In this document: positions 17,553-26,844 of the stretch, piece after piece
Layout: each line of letters opens with the position of its first letter
Numbering within the stretch: position 1 is the stretch's first letter
NCBI GenBank assembly: GCA_017533915.1
Contig: JAFWHX010000010.1
Coordinates: forward strand, 1 to 64,000
Length of the DNA stretch: 64,000 nucleotides
DNA from: Eubacterium sp.
GTDB lineage: Bacteria; Bacillota; Clostridia; Peptostreptococcales; Anaerovoracaceae
Reading direction: 5' to 3'
Notes under the pieces: model-generated
Told to the model about the DNA's origin: nothing
The model's input: the letters and a program-made list of their open reading frames with translations, nothing else
Database searches by the model: none
Program-made: the position numbers and the translations under genes

Positions 17553-18844
17553 TGCTTGAGACACTGCAGAAAAAGTTAGTGAATTTCTATATTTTCCTGG
17601 ATCTCGCCAAGATGGTGAAGCATATCCCGAAAGATTTTTCGGGTGTGAGAAAGATCCAGGAGAGACGGATCAGGAAGCTCATGAAACGGGCATATGAGAT
17701 ACCGTTCTACCGTAAGCGCTTTGATGAGGCAGGGGTCAGGCCTGAGGACATCAGGACTGCCGCGGATCTCGCCAAGCTCCCTGTACTGTACAAGGATGAG
17801 CTCCGCGCATGGATGAAGGAGCTGGACAAAGACCCGAAATATAAGGACTGGTATCATGACACAACGAGCGGATCGTCAGGTGAGCCGCTCATGATCTTAC
17901 TGAGCCCGCGTGAGAAAGCATATATGATGGCGAACTGGTTCCGGGTCATGATGGTCGCGGGGTATAACCCGTTCACCGGAAAGACGATGAGCAGGAAGAG
18001 CGCGCACAGCGTCTCGGCAGGATACGATACGGCGCTCCAGAGGATCGGCATTCTCCGCAGAGGATTCCTGGATCAGTACGCAAGCGAAGAAGAGATGATC
18101 CGGCAGGTGAACGATTACAAGCCAGACTTTCTCTACATGAACAAAACCGAGCTCATGCGTCTGTGTCTTTACTGCAACGACCACAACAGCAAGATACATA
18201 AGCCGAAATATTTCGTTCCTACAGGTGAGAAATCAGACGATATAGCGCGTAAGCTGTTCATGAAGATACTCGGGCCGGGAATGATCGATTCATATGGTAC
18301 TGCAGAAGCAGGAGCCTGCATGGTAAGACTGTTCGACAGCAAGGAATACGTCGTACATAACGATTCGTTCGTCGTAAATATGCAGGAAGACGACGGAACG
18401 CTTGCGCTGGACGGGAATATCGTTGTGACGCCGCTGTATAAGACGGACGTTCCTCTGATAAACTATTCCGTCGGCGATAAGGGAACGTCAGTCATCCGCG
18501 ACGGTGTAAGATTTGTGACAAGCGTTCAGGGACGTTCGAATGATTTCTTCAGATATGAGACAGGGGAAGTCACTACATTCTTCGAAATCGCTCCGATAAT
18601 CGCACATGCGACAGATGTTTTGCAGATCCGCTTTATTCAGGAATCTTTTAATGAAATCACAATACAGTGCGTTCATAATAAAGCTGAATCAAAGCTGACC
18701 AAAGAAGAAGTAGAAAAGAATCTCACGGAGCAGCTTAACGCCAAGTTCAAGCATCCGTTCAAGATCACATACAACTGGATGGACGTCATTCCGCCAGACG
18801 AGAACGGAAAACTGAGAATGATCGTCTGCAAAGTGAAGCAATGA
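17552..18844 (+). CDS. PaaK/CapK-like AMP-forming adenylating enzyme
   Basis: This 430-residue cytoplasmic protein belongs to the phenylacetate-CoA ligase/CapK group. The nucleotide-binding loop TTSGSSGEP starts at Thr104, and DSYGTAEAGA and the C-terminal part (DVIPPDENGKLRMIVCKV) are the other adenylation motifs. CapK-like members occur in capsule and wall polysaccharide loci and activate an acyl or aryl acid as an AMP ester. The start overlaps the stop of the NlpC/P60 gene by one base. A role in supplying an acyl group for a surface polymer fits both neighbours, but the substrate is not known. Confidence 0.82.
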   Translation: MLETLQKKLVNFYIFLDLAKMVKHIPKDFSGVRKIQERRIRKLMKRAYEIPFYRKRFDEAGVRPEDIRTAADLAKLPVLYKDELRAWMKELDKDPKYKDWYHDTTSGSSGEPLMILLSPREKAYMMANWFRVMMVAGYNPFTGKTMSRKSAHSVSAGYDTALQRIGILRRGFLDQYASEEEMIRQVNDYKPDFLYMNKTELMRLCLYCNDHNSKIHKPKYFVPTGEKSDDIARKLFMKILGPGMIDSYGTAEAGACMVRLFDSKEYVVHNDSFVVNMQEDDGTLALDGNIVVTPLYKTDVPLINYSVGDKGTSVIRDGVRFVTSVQGRSNDFFRYETGEVTTFFEIAPIIAHATDVLQIRFIQESFNEITIQCVHNKAESKLTKEEVEKNLTEQLNAKFKHPFKITYNWMDVIPPDENGKLRMIVCKVKQ

Positions 18845-18932
18845 TGCTCATCTGAGTAACAGGCGGGCTGAGAAGCACGCGATGAGACCGCGCAGGTCAA
18901 AATAACTGAGTGAAGATACAGGAGGGGCAGAG

Positions 18933-21617
18933 ATGGAGCCCGGAACAGTGATCGCAAAATCATCGGTAACAAAACGTATCAGAACGACAGCTTTCATCAT
19001 GGCGCTTGCCATGGTGTTCAGCTGTCTTCTTTTTCATTTTGAGGACGACATAAACTATGCTGTGTCCGGAATGGCTGCGCCTCCGCTCAAGAAGCTCACA
19101 TACAGTCCTACAAAGACAGGCTATAAGGCCGTGCTCACCTGGCAGGCCAAAAAGGGCAGAGAATATCAGGTTATGAGGAAGACCAGCTCGACCGGCAAGT
19201 ATAAAGTGCTCGCAGTGGTAAAGGCGACTTCATCGACAGGGAAATATACTGATAAGAGCATCGGAAAGAACAAGACTTTCACTTATACAGTCCGCCGTGT
19301 CATCATGAGCGGGAATAAAGTGAAGGATACCGGGAAGTATGACGGTGAAGGGCTAACTACGATAAAGATGCCGGCTCTGACAGTGAACTTCACCAATCTG
19401 AAGGCTGACGTCTCATGGAAGAAAGTATCCGGCGCCACACAGTATCTCATAAACCGCAGAGTCGGTAAGAGTGATAAATTCTATAACATCAGAAAATTCG
19501 CGTCCAAGCTGGCATCCGGGGAGAAAGAATACTCATATTCATCAGGCACAAAACAGTTCACATATTCTGATTATTATTACTACTCGACAAATAAAGACAA
19601 GAGCAAGGCGTACAGCAAGAAGCTGGCTGAGATAATATCATTGCGTCTGAGAGGCAATTATCTTGACGCATCAAACAATCCGCTCTCATACAGAGTACAG
19701 GGATATTATTCCAAAAAGGTGAATCTCGTAAAGAAGGAGAGCTACGGGCTTTATCTTCCTGATGGTGAATTCCGTCTGGAGGCTCCGTCGATCGTCAGCA
19801 TATCTGACGGTGGAGTGATGAAATGGGGACACGTAGCAAACGCTGAGGGGTACAGGATCTATTCCAGTCCTGACGGAAACGACTGGACCAAGGTCACAGA
19901 CGTCAAATCAACAGGATACGATTACATCCCTGTCGAAGAGCCGGCTCTCAGCGAGGTATATCAGGAATACCAGCTGCCTGACTTTGACAGCGGCCTTTAT
20001 TACACCGTGAGGGCATTCGCGTCGAAGAACGGGAAAACGCTGTACAGCTCATATGACACCGGATTCACGATCAAAAACAGGAAATACAGTGAAAACATAC
20101 TGTGCGTTGGAGACAGCATTTCGTTCGGCTCGCCATACTATGAAGAAGAGAGAAAGAACTTCACATATCAGAACAGGATCTCACAGCTTACAGGAGTAAA
20201 ATTCTTTAATCCATCGATACCGGGCGCGACTTATCATCATGGAGGAAAAGACAGCGCTGAAGCAGAGGAAGTTACGGACGACTCCACGAGTAAACTCGTG
20301 ACCGGAGTCGTGCAGATGGTCGTCAAAGGTGAGAATACTGATAAGATGCTGACGACTTATGCCGGACGCAATGACCAGACGCTGGATGACTTTGACATCG
20401 TGGTCCTTGCGGGCGGTACGAATGACTACCTGCATTATGACAGCGGCATCACATCCTGGGACAAGCTCAGAGGCAATCCGGAGACAGACTGGACGAAGAT
20501 AAAAGACAGCGACAAGACTAAAAATCTGAAGTTCACAGTAAACGCAGATGTACCAAACTATGCAAAAACGTATACTGAAAGCTATGACTATAACATCAAG
20601 ACTTTCGACGGCGCGTACAACCAGATAATGAAGTGGATCGAAGAAGCCAGCGTATTAAGAGTACAGCATGGGAAGAAGCCGATCAAAGTCATCTCTCTGT
20701 CCATGTTCTACAGCGACAGGACAAAGAGGCCGTATTACGTAAAGACCAACCGCGATACGACTAAGAATTCGATAGGAGCCACACTTAAAGATTATCAGAA
20801 AGAGCTGAACAATCTGAACAGCATATGGAATAATTCGGCAGCGCTGGATGTTTACTCATATGATACGAGAGGAGCTTACAGGCTCTCTACAGACAGCAAT
20901 AAGAAAGAATATCTTCTCAACAACAGTGAAGCATGTCAGTACAGGACCGCCGATAATCTCCATCTTACAAAGTACACATATTCTCAGTACGGAAACAGCC
21001 TCGGCACATTCATGATAGATAATTGCTTTGGCGATAATTATGTGAATGCTTCGTCTGCAGATTTCATCGCGCTGGCTGCCAGACACGGACTTCTGAGTGA
21101 GCGCCTTACATATCTGGAAGAAGAAGCGGCGCAGAGAAGCAGCTTGCAGAATTCTTCACCTGAAGAGGTGCTTGGCATGAGATCTGACGGAAGCTCTTTT
21201 GCGCTTCAGTCTGAAGAGGAGCCTGAGGAGGAGTATATCGATCCTGCAGTAGAGGAGATGATAGACTACATCAGGCAGCTTGCGAGATATGGATATCTTG
21301 AGCAGATGCTCGATGAGTGCTCGCCTGAAGACCGCGCCCGCTATGAGAGCTTCATAGAGTTCTATAACATCTTCGGAGAAGAGCCTGCTGAAGAGCCTTC
21401 AGACGATGACAATGACGCTGAAACATCATATAATGGAGATAGTGATACAGAAGACGCAGAGCCCGATGCAGATGATATCGATGCTGATACAGATGATACA
21501 GACAGCAGCGAAGATGAAGAAGACTCATCTGATGTAAATGATCAACTGATTCCGGATAATAACAACGAGGCTGTCATGCCGGATGAATATAGTGAGCCTG
21601 TTGGCCATGATGAATAG
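18933..21617 (+). CDS. Secreted SGNH/GDSL hydrolase with FN3-like domains and acidic tail
   Basis: The 894-residue protein has an N-terminal membrane/signal segment (TTAFIMALAMVFSCLLF), two or three fibronectin-like domains, and an SGNH hydrolase. The SGNH blocks are GDSIS with Ser395, a Gly/Asn pair in NPSIPGA and LAGGTNDYL, and the Asp674/His677 pair in ADNLHLT. The last ~110 residues are almost all Asp, Glu and Ser. SGNH enzymes of this kind remove or add acetyl groups on extracellular polysaccharides. As the first gene of the exopolysaccharide operon it probably acts on the product outside the cell. AGGAGG lies just upstream of the ATG. Confidence 0.82.
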   Translation: MEPGTVIAKSSVTKRIRTTAFIMALAMVFSCLLFHFEDDINYAVSGMAAPPLKKLTYSPTKTGYKAVLTWQAKKGREYQVMRKTSSTGKYKVLAVVKATSSTGKYTDKSIGKNKTFTYTVRRVIMSGNKVKDTGKYDGEGLTTIKMPALTVNFTNLKADVSWKKVSGATQYLINRRVGKSDKFYNIRKFASKLASGEKEYSYSSGTKQFTYSDYYYYSTNKDKSKAYSKKLAEIISLRLRGNYLDASNNPLSYRVQGYYSKKVNLVKKESYGLYLPDGEFRLEAPSIVSISDGGVMKWGHVANAEGYRIYSSPDGNDWTKVTDVKSTGYDYIPVEEPALSEVYQEYQLPDFDSGLYYTVRAFASKNGKTLYSSYDTGFTIKNRKYSENILCVGDSISFGSPYYEEERKNFTYQNRISQLTGVKFFNPSIPGATYHHGGKDSAEAEEVTDDSTSKLVTGVVQMVVKGENTDKMLTTYAGRNDQTLDDFDIVVLAGGTNDYLHYDSGITSWDKLRGNPETDWTKIKDSDKTKNLKFTVNADVPNYAKTYTESYDYNIKTFDGAYNQIMKWIEEASVLRVQHGKKPIKVISLSMFYSDRTKRPYYVKTNRDTTKNSIGATLKDYQKELNNLNSIWNNSAALDVYSYDTRGAYRLSTDSNKKEYLLNNSEACQYRTADNLHLTKYTYSQYGNSLGTFMIDNCFGDNYVNASSADFIALAARHGLLSERLTYLEEEAAQRSSLQNSSPEEVLGMRSDGSSFALQSEEEPEEEYIDPAVEEMIDYIRQLARYGYLEQMLDECSPEDRARYESFIEFYNIFGEEPAEEPSDDDNDAETSYNGDSDTEDAEPDADDIDADTDDTDSSEDEEDSSDVNDQLIPDNNNEAVMPDEYSEPVGHDE

Positions 21618-21625
21618 CGTACTGG

Positions 21626-22225
21626 ATGATGAATATGCTGAACATTATTGACGGGGGATTATCAGGTTTCCCCAAATGGGACCCTTCCAACTATTTTACA
21701 ATTGAGATTGTTCTTTTTATTGCGTCGGTGATCTGCCTGGTCGCAGGGATCTTGATATGCTTCTGGGGATACAAGTATCTTATGTCGATGATAGCGGTCA
21801 TATTCGGCGGGATCTCCGGCGCTGTAGGAATGCGATTTATAGACAGCCGTGTTCCTTATCCGCTTCTGAATCTGTTTCTTCTCGTCGGATTTATTTTCCT
21901 GGGAGAATGTCTGTTTTTTGCTGTCACTACTATAGTAGGCAAAGCTCTCAATATAACACATACGAATGAAGCTTTAAGGAGAATACTGATATTCATTACA
22001 CCGTTTATCGGAGCTGGCATTGTTGCGATGTGTTTGTATTTGTCATTCTCTACTCATGTTCCGCTGATTGCCGCTGTTTCAATGATAGTTCTGATAGCCG
22101 GCGTTATATATCAGGTAAAGACAGGGATAAACCGTAAGAAATTCCATACTTACGATGAAATATATAAATATAAGAACAGCTATCAGGAGGAACTGGAGAG
22201 GGCAGCTTCGCAGAGTAATGAGTAA
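21626..22225 (+). CDS. TMEM198/DUF4203-like membrane protein
   Basis: The 199-residue protein contains about five hydrophobic helices (IVLFIASVICLVAGILI, then YLMSMIAVIFGGISGAVG, and so on) and a short charged cytoplasmic tail (DEIYKYK...). The Gly-rich second helix and overall layout fit the TMEM198/DUF4203 family, whose role in bacteria is unknown. It lies eight bases behind the SGNH gene and ahead of the VTC gene, all in one direction, so it is probably a membrane component of the polymer system. The exact start is uncertain, since three in-frame Met codons lie close together and no strong ribosome-binding site is visible. Confidence 0.6.
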   Translation: MMNMLNIIDGGLSGFPKWDPSNYFTIEIVLFIASVICLVAGILICFWGYKYLMSMIAVIFGGISGAVGMRFIDSRVPYPLLNLFLLVGFIFLGECLFFAVTTIVGKALNITHTNEALRRILIFITPFIGAGIVAMCLYLSFSTHVPLIAAVSMIVLIAGVIYQVKTGINRKKFHTYDEIYKYKNSYQEELERAASQSNE

Positions 22226-22279
22226 CTGAAGATCAAGTCATGGGATCAACAGTATCCAGAGGAAGGATGGAAGATAAGC

Positions 22280-22966
22280 ATGCTTGATGTCAGCAGAAAA
22301 GAATTAAAATATATTATCAGGACCGACGATACAGCACTGCTAGAGCAGAGAATAGGGAAGATCATGGATCCTGACTCAAATAACAGGAGTGGCAGCTACA
22401 CAGTACGGTCACTCTATTTTGATTCTTTCGGAGACACTGATTATAATGAAAAACTTGATGGGCTGACACACCGTAAGAAGATCCGGATAAGGATCTATAA
22501 CGGAAGCGATGCTCTGATAAAGCTGGAGCTTAAGATAAAAGACGGCGGCTTTCAGCGAAAGAGATCGATAAGACTGTCACGTGAAGAAGCAGAAGACATG
22601 ATACGCGGAGACTATCTGTTTCTCATGGAGCGGCCTGAAGCTACGGCCCATGCCCTGTATACGATAATGGAAACGAGAGGCTACAGGCCGAAGATAATCG
22701 TCGAGTACGACAGGACAGCATTTGCCGCCGAAACGAATGAGATACGGGTGACATTCGACAAGGCAATACGCGTGTGGACAGATCCAGAGGATTTCTTCGA
22801 TCCTAAGGTTGAGCCGATACCGGTGACTGACCCGTCAGAAACGACTATGGAAGTGAAATACAACGGCTTCCTTTACTCACACATTCGAGAGGCTCTGAGA
22901 GTTGCGGACAGATCAAGCATAACCAACAGTAAATATGTCCGCGCAAGGAGCTATATCAGTTTTTAG
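22280..22966 (+). CDS. VTC-domain (polyphosphate polymerase-like) protein
   Basis: The 228-residue protein matches the VTC domain pattern of basic residues lining a tunnel: RKELKYII near the start, VRSLYFDS, HRKKIRIRIYN, KLELKIK, the Lys/Arg-rich strand FQRKRSIRLS, and PKIIVEYDRTAF, ending in EVKYNGFL. In yeast Vtc4 these residues bind ATP and polyphosphate; stand-alone bacterial members sit beside CotH and DUF4956 genes and have no settled function. That neighbourhood is repeated here. It could make or sense a polyphosphate-like molecule or use a triphosphate donor for CotH (inference). Confidence 0.83.
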   Translation: MLDVSRKELKYIIRTDDTALLEQRIGKIMDPDSNNRSGSYTVRSLYFDSFGDTDYNEKLDGLTHRKKIRIRIYNGSDALIKLELKIKDGGFQRKRSIRLSREEAEDMIRGDYLFLMERPEATAHALYTIMETRGYRPKIIVEYDRTAFAAETNEIRVTFDKAIRVWTDPEDFFDPKVEPIPVTDPSETTMEVKYNGFLYSHIREALRVADRSSITNSKYVRARSYISF

Positions 22967-23046
22967 AGCATCCAGGATAGTATTGAGACAACGCGTCTCC
23001 TGCATATAATAATGGACCTGTCAGTGAAAACGGAGGTAGAAACCAG

Positions 23047-23733
23047 ATGAAACAGTATTTATATGATACTCTTATGCTTGAATCGGGCACTTTGACCATT
23101 CAGACAGTGATCATGAATTTCATAGCTGCCGGAATAGTGGGGATCCTTATATTCATTTCATACAGGATATCACATTCCGGTGCGGTATACAGCCGTAAAT
23201 TCAATGTCTCACTGATCATGCTCACGCTCATCACGACACTGGTCATGAGCGTCATAGGAAATAATATAGCACTCTCCTTAGGTATGGTCGGTGCGCTGTC
23301 CATCGTTCGTTTCAGGACAGTCATCAAAGACCCGAGAGATACGGCTTATATTTTCTGGTGTATCGCAGCCGGCATATGCTGCGGCGTATCCGACTATATG
23401 ATCGCGGGGATCGGGACGTTCGTGATCTTCCTGTTCCTGCTTCTCTTTGGAGCAGTGGCAGATAACGATCGTATCATGGTGGTCATCAAATCCGATCCGG
23501 CGATCCTGGAAGAGATACACAAAGAAGTGATCGCTTATTTTGATGGTGCAGCCGTGCTGAAGATGGAGAATCTCTCAAAGGAAAAAGACAGAGCTGAAAC
23601 GATATTCGAGATCTCAGACAGGATACTTGAAAAGGCAGAAAGTAAAAAAGGCCCTCTTTCAGTGGCGTTTACTGACAGGGACGGTGTCTATTCGGTAAGC
23701 CTGGTGCGCCAGGATGAAGAAATAAACCTGTAG
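23047..23733 (+). CDS. DUF4956 membrane protein
   Basis: The 228-residue protein has three or four transmembrane helices in its first 130 residues, with the family's best conserved segment LGMVGALSIVRFRTVIKDPRDTAY between them, and a soluble alpha/beta domain at the C-terminus. This is the DUF4956 pattern. Members are almost always encoded with a VTC-domain protein and CotH, as here. It may be the membrane channel or anchor of that trio, but no biochemical function is established. GGAGG lies 9 bases ahead of the ATG; the CotH gene follows after 12 bases. Confidence 0.85.
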   Translation: MKQYLYDTLMLESGTLTIQTVIMNFIAAGIVGILIFISYRISHSGAVYSRKFNVSLIMLTLITTLVMSVIGNNIALSLGMVGALSIVRFRTVIKDPRDTAYIFWCIAAGICCGVSDYMIAGIGTFVIFLFLLLFGAVADNDRIMVVIKSDPAILEEIHKEVIAYFDGAAVLKMENLSKEKDRAETIFEISDRILEKAESKKGPLSVAFTDRDGVYSVSLVRQDEEINL

Positions 23734-23745
23734 GAGGTCACAGAC

Positions 23746-25410
23746 TTGAGGCATATCAGGAGATTCCCCCGGGTTCTGTTAGTGTTTATAGGAGCACTTA
23801 TAGTGCTTGTCTTTATTAGTGTACTCAATTCTGAGACCGGTGATGCCGATAAACATACAGGATCGTATTTGGAACTGGCCCCTGATACGGCAACAGATAA
23901 TGCGACAGAATATATTACTCGTAAGTTTAAAGTAAAGAGCGGTTTCCACAGCAATCTTCCGATCGTGATCATGAGTCTTGACTCTGAGATACCAGATTAC
24001 AAATCTGCAGATGAGAGCGGTAGAGAGATAATAAATCCGGGAGTAGAGCCTTACACTACAGGGAATATACTCATAATTGATAACGATAAGGGAGAGAACA
24101 CCTTAAGAAAAGAAAATGAAGAATTCAAACTGGATAACGTCGTATATGAGAGCCGTATAAAGATCAAGAAAAAAGGACACTCCTCATATGCATACGACAA
24201 GCCTCAGTATAAGATAAAGGCTGTCTTGCAGGATGGAGAAGACAATGATACGAGCATCCTCGGCATGGGCGAAGGCTCGGAATGGGTCCTGAACGGGAGC
24301 ATGGCTGATAAGAGCATGCTCAGGAATTATCTGGCATATCGTATCGCTTCAGAAATAGGTGGGAACAATATGGCTCCTGATTCAAGGTTCTGTGAACTGA
24401 TGACAGAGGAGGAAGGCAAACTGAAATATCAGGGCGTATATATGCTCATCGAATCTGTCTCAAGAGGCAATGACAGGATCGACATAGGCAAATACGATCC
24501 GAGAAACAGATACTCACCATATATCGTAAGGCGTGACCGTAAGACTGTGTATGATATCATGCTGGATACATATGGAAGGCAGGCAGGAATCGGCGGCAGC
24601 GGAGCGATATGGGAGACCGATAACTGGATAGGGCTTAAATACCCGTCTGCTGCCAAGGTCACCGATGTAACGGTCGACTACATAGAGAAAGACTTCTCAA
24701 CTGTGGAAAAAGTTCTTTATTCAGATAAGATATCTTTGTTCAGGCAGTATGGTAAATTTATCGATGTCGATTCATTTGCTGATTACTTTCTGATAAATGA
24801 ATATTTCGGAAATTATGACGCGGGACTTCATTCCACATATATGTATAAAGATATCGGCGAGCGTCTCAGCATCGGGCCCGTATGGGACTTCGACCAGGCT
24901 ATGGATAATAATATGCTTGTTGAGATGAAGCCTGAAGACCTTGCAATGCAGACGGCGACGTTCTATAAGGAACTGTGCAGGGACAGACAGTTCATATCAG
25001 AGCTTGAGAAACGCTACAGACAACTTTCGCGCAGCACTCTGTCAACAGATCATGTCTTCAGTATCATTGATGAAGCGACTGAATACCTGCGATCTGCGCA
25101 GAAGAGAGAATGGTACAGGTGGGCGGAGGACTATATGGATGATTCCGCTGAGAATCCGCATAATTATAATCTTGAGCCATACAGAGCTGAAGGAGAGCTG
25201 CTGAGCCGTTTCAATGACGAATATGATCAGGAGATAGACGTTATAAAATACTATCTGAATAAGCACAGCAAGGCGATATTGCCGGATCTTGCCGCGCTTT
25301 ACAGGAAAGCGAAGATAGATACTGCTTCTGGAGGTATGCGTGAGCTCATCTTCATAGCAGCTATGTTTTTACTGTTCGTGCCGGCATATCTGATCAACAG
25401 GAGGGAATAA
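23746..25410 (+). CDS. CotH-family kinase-like protein
   Basis: The protein has 554 residues. The TTG start is supported by AGGAGG (23732-23737) 8 bases away. It has N-terminal and C-terminal membrane segments (LLVFIGALIVLVFISV and LIFIAAMFLLFVPAYLI) flanking an extracytoplasmic CotH domain. The conserved CotH blocks are visible: YQGVYMLIESVSRGNDRIDI, then NEYFGNYDAGLHSTYMYKD, and GPVWDFDQAMDNN with the Asp residues that bind Mg-ATP in Bacillus CotH, a protein kinase for spore coat proteins. Here the setting is polysaccharide export rather than spore coat, so its target is probably a surface protein or the polymer itself (inference). Confidence 0.85.
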   Translation: MRHIRRFPRVLLVFIGALIVLVFISVLNSETGDADKHTGSYLELAPDTATDNATEYITRKFKVKSGFHSNLPIVIMSLDSEIPDYKSADESGREIINPGVEPYTTGNILIIDNDKGENTLRKENEEFKLDNVVYESRIKIKKKGHSSYAYDKPQYKIKAVLQDGEDNDTSILGMGEGSEWVLNGSMADKSMLRNYLAYRIASEIGGNNMAPDSRFCELMTEEEGKLKYQGVYMLIESVSRGNDRIDIGKYDPRNRYSPYIVRRDRKTVYDIMLDTYGRQAGIGGSGAIWETDNWIGLKYPSAAKVTDVTVDYIEKDFSTVEKVLYSDKISLFRQYGKFIDVDSFADYFLINEYFGNYDAGLHSTYMYKDIGERLSIGPVWDFDQAMDNNMLVEMKPEDLAMQTATFYKELCRDRQFISELEKRYRQLSRSTLSTDHVFSIIDEATEYLRSAQKREWYRWAEDYMDDSAENPHNYNLEPYRAEGELLSRFNDEYDQEIDVIKYYLNKHSKAILPDLAALYRKAKIDTASGGMRELIFIAAMFLLFVPAYLINRRE

Positions 25411-25413
25411 AAA

Positions 25414-26844
25414 ATGCTGTTTTCAAGTATTCCATTCCTCTTGTTTTTCTTCCCTGTAGTATTCGCCGTATACTATGCTCTGGCATTTTCACGTATACTG
25501 CAGAATGTCTGGCTTCTTGCGGCAAGCCTGGTGTTCTATGCATGGGGTGAGCCTGTCTATGTGTTCCTGATGATAGGTTCGATCCTGTTTAATTCGGGAG
25601 CCGGATTCCTGGTCGAGAAGATCGACGGAAAATGGAAGAAGATCATACTAGCTGCTGCTGTAACAGGGAATCTGCTCGTATTGTTTCTGTTCAAATACGC
25701 AGGGTTCGTACTCAGCTTTTTCGGATCATATGGTGAAGAAGCAGCAGCGAGACTGGATCTGTCACTACCGATAGGAATATCATTCTATACTTTCCAGGCA
25801 CTGTCGTATGTGATAGATGTATATCGCGGAAAAGTGAAAGCAGAGAATCCGTTTTATGTAGGACTTTATATCTCTTTCTTCCCACAGCTGATCGCAGGTC
25901 CTATAGTGCAGTACCGCACGATAGCGGATCAGCTCCGAAACCGAAAGAGCAGCATAGATAAGATCTCAGTAGGTATATGCAGGTTTGTTACAGGGCTTGG
26001 TAAAAAAGTGCTGCTTGCGAACTCCTTTGGAGTCATCGCGGACTATGTCTTTGCCTGGTCAGAGATAGGGACAGACAAGCTTGAAGTGCCCGCTTCTCTT
26101 GCTTGGCTTGGAAGTATAGCGTATACACTTCAGATATATTTTGACTTTTCAGCATATTCGGATATGGCCATAGGACTGGGATTATGTTTCGGATTCAGAT
26201 TCCTTGAGAATTTTAATTATCCGTATATCGCGACATCAGTAACAGATTTCTGGAAAAGATGGCATATATCACTTACAGACTGGTTCAGGGAATATGTATA
26301 CATCTCTCTAGGCGGAAACCGTACGGCAAATAAGGATACTATGGTCAGGAACATGTTCATAGTCTGGCTGCTTACCGGTATCTGGCACGGAGCCAACCTG
26401 ACATTTGTATTATGGGGTCTGATATATTTCGGGCTCCTGCTTGCGGAACGTATAGGTGAATTTGATGTCAAGGTAAGCAATGTGACTTTACGAAGAATAT
26501 ATACACTCCTTGCAGTCAATTTCCTGTGGGTCCTTTTCAGAGCAGAAAATCTGTATCAGGCTGGGAGAATGTATATGAATATGTTTGCGATAAATAATAA
26601 TGGCATCCTGAGTGATACGGCATGGGTACTCTTGAGGGAGAATATCTTCTACCTGATCGCAGGTATCATATTCTGCACTCCTGTAGCAAGGAATATAAAT
26701 GAGCGGTTCTATAAAAATCCGGAATCAAGGCTCCATCAGGCGTACACTCTGGTATATCCGGTCATGATGGCCGGCCTTGCCGTGATCTGTATAAGCTATC
26801 TGGTGACAGGGTCATATAACCCGTTTATATACTTCAATTTCTAA
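25414..26844 (+). CDS. MBOAT family O-acyltransferase (AlgI/DltB-like)
   Basis: The 476-residue protein has about eleven transmembrane helices and the MBOAT signatures: FWKRWHISLTDWFREYVYISLGGNR, and the catalytic His325 in LTGIWHGANLTF. AlgI-type members carry acetyl groups across the membrane for alginate, cellulose or other exopolysaccharides. The start is fixed by GGAGGG just upstream. Its stop codon overlaps the start of the next gene, which encodes the DHHW-type partner expected for AlgI. Together they indicate that the polymer of this operon is O-acetylated. Confidence 0.92.
   Translation: MLFSSIPFLLFFFPVVFAVYYALAFSRILQNVWLLAASLVFYAWGEPVYVFLMIGSILFNSGAGFLVEKIDGKWKKIILAAAVTGNLLVLFLFKYAGFVLSFFGSYGEEAAARLDLSLPIGISFYTFQALSYVIDVYRGKVKAENPFYVGLYISFFPQLIAGPIVQYRTIADQLRNRKSSIDKISVGICRFVTGLGKKVLLANSFGVIADYVFAWSEIGTDKLEVPASLAWLGSIAYTLQIYFDFSAYSDMAIGLGLCFGFRFLENFNYPYIATSVTDFWKRWHISLTDWFREYVYISLGGNRTANKDTMVRNMFIVWLLTGIWHGANLTFVLWGLIYFGLLLAERIGEFDVKVSNVTLRRIYTLLAVNFLWVLFRAENLYQAGRMYMNMFAINNNGILSDTAWVLLRENIFYLIAGIIFCTPVARNINERFYKNPESRLHQAYTLVYPVMMAGLAVICISYLVTGSYNPFIYFNF

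Noticed and set aside
16476..17564. 362-codon minus-strand frame
   Set aside because: Shadow of the NlpC/P60 gene, whose catalytic motifs are intact.
18845..18932. c-di-GMP riboswitch ahead of the exopolysaccharide operon
   Set aside because: The gap is only 88 bases and lacks the conserved aptamer core; regulation is more likely through the PilZ domain.
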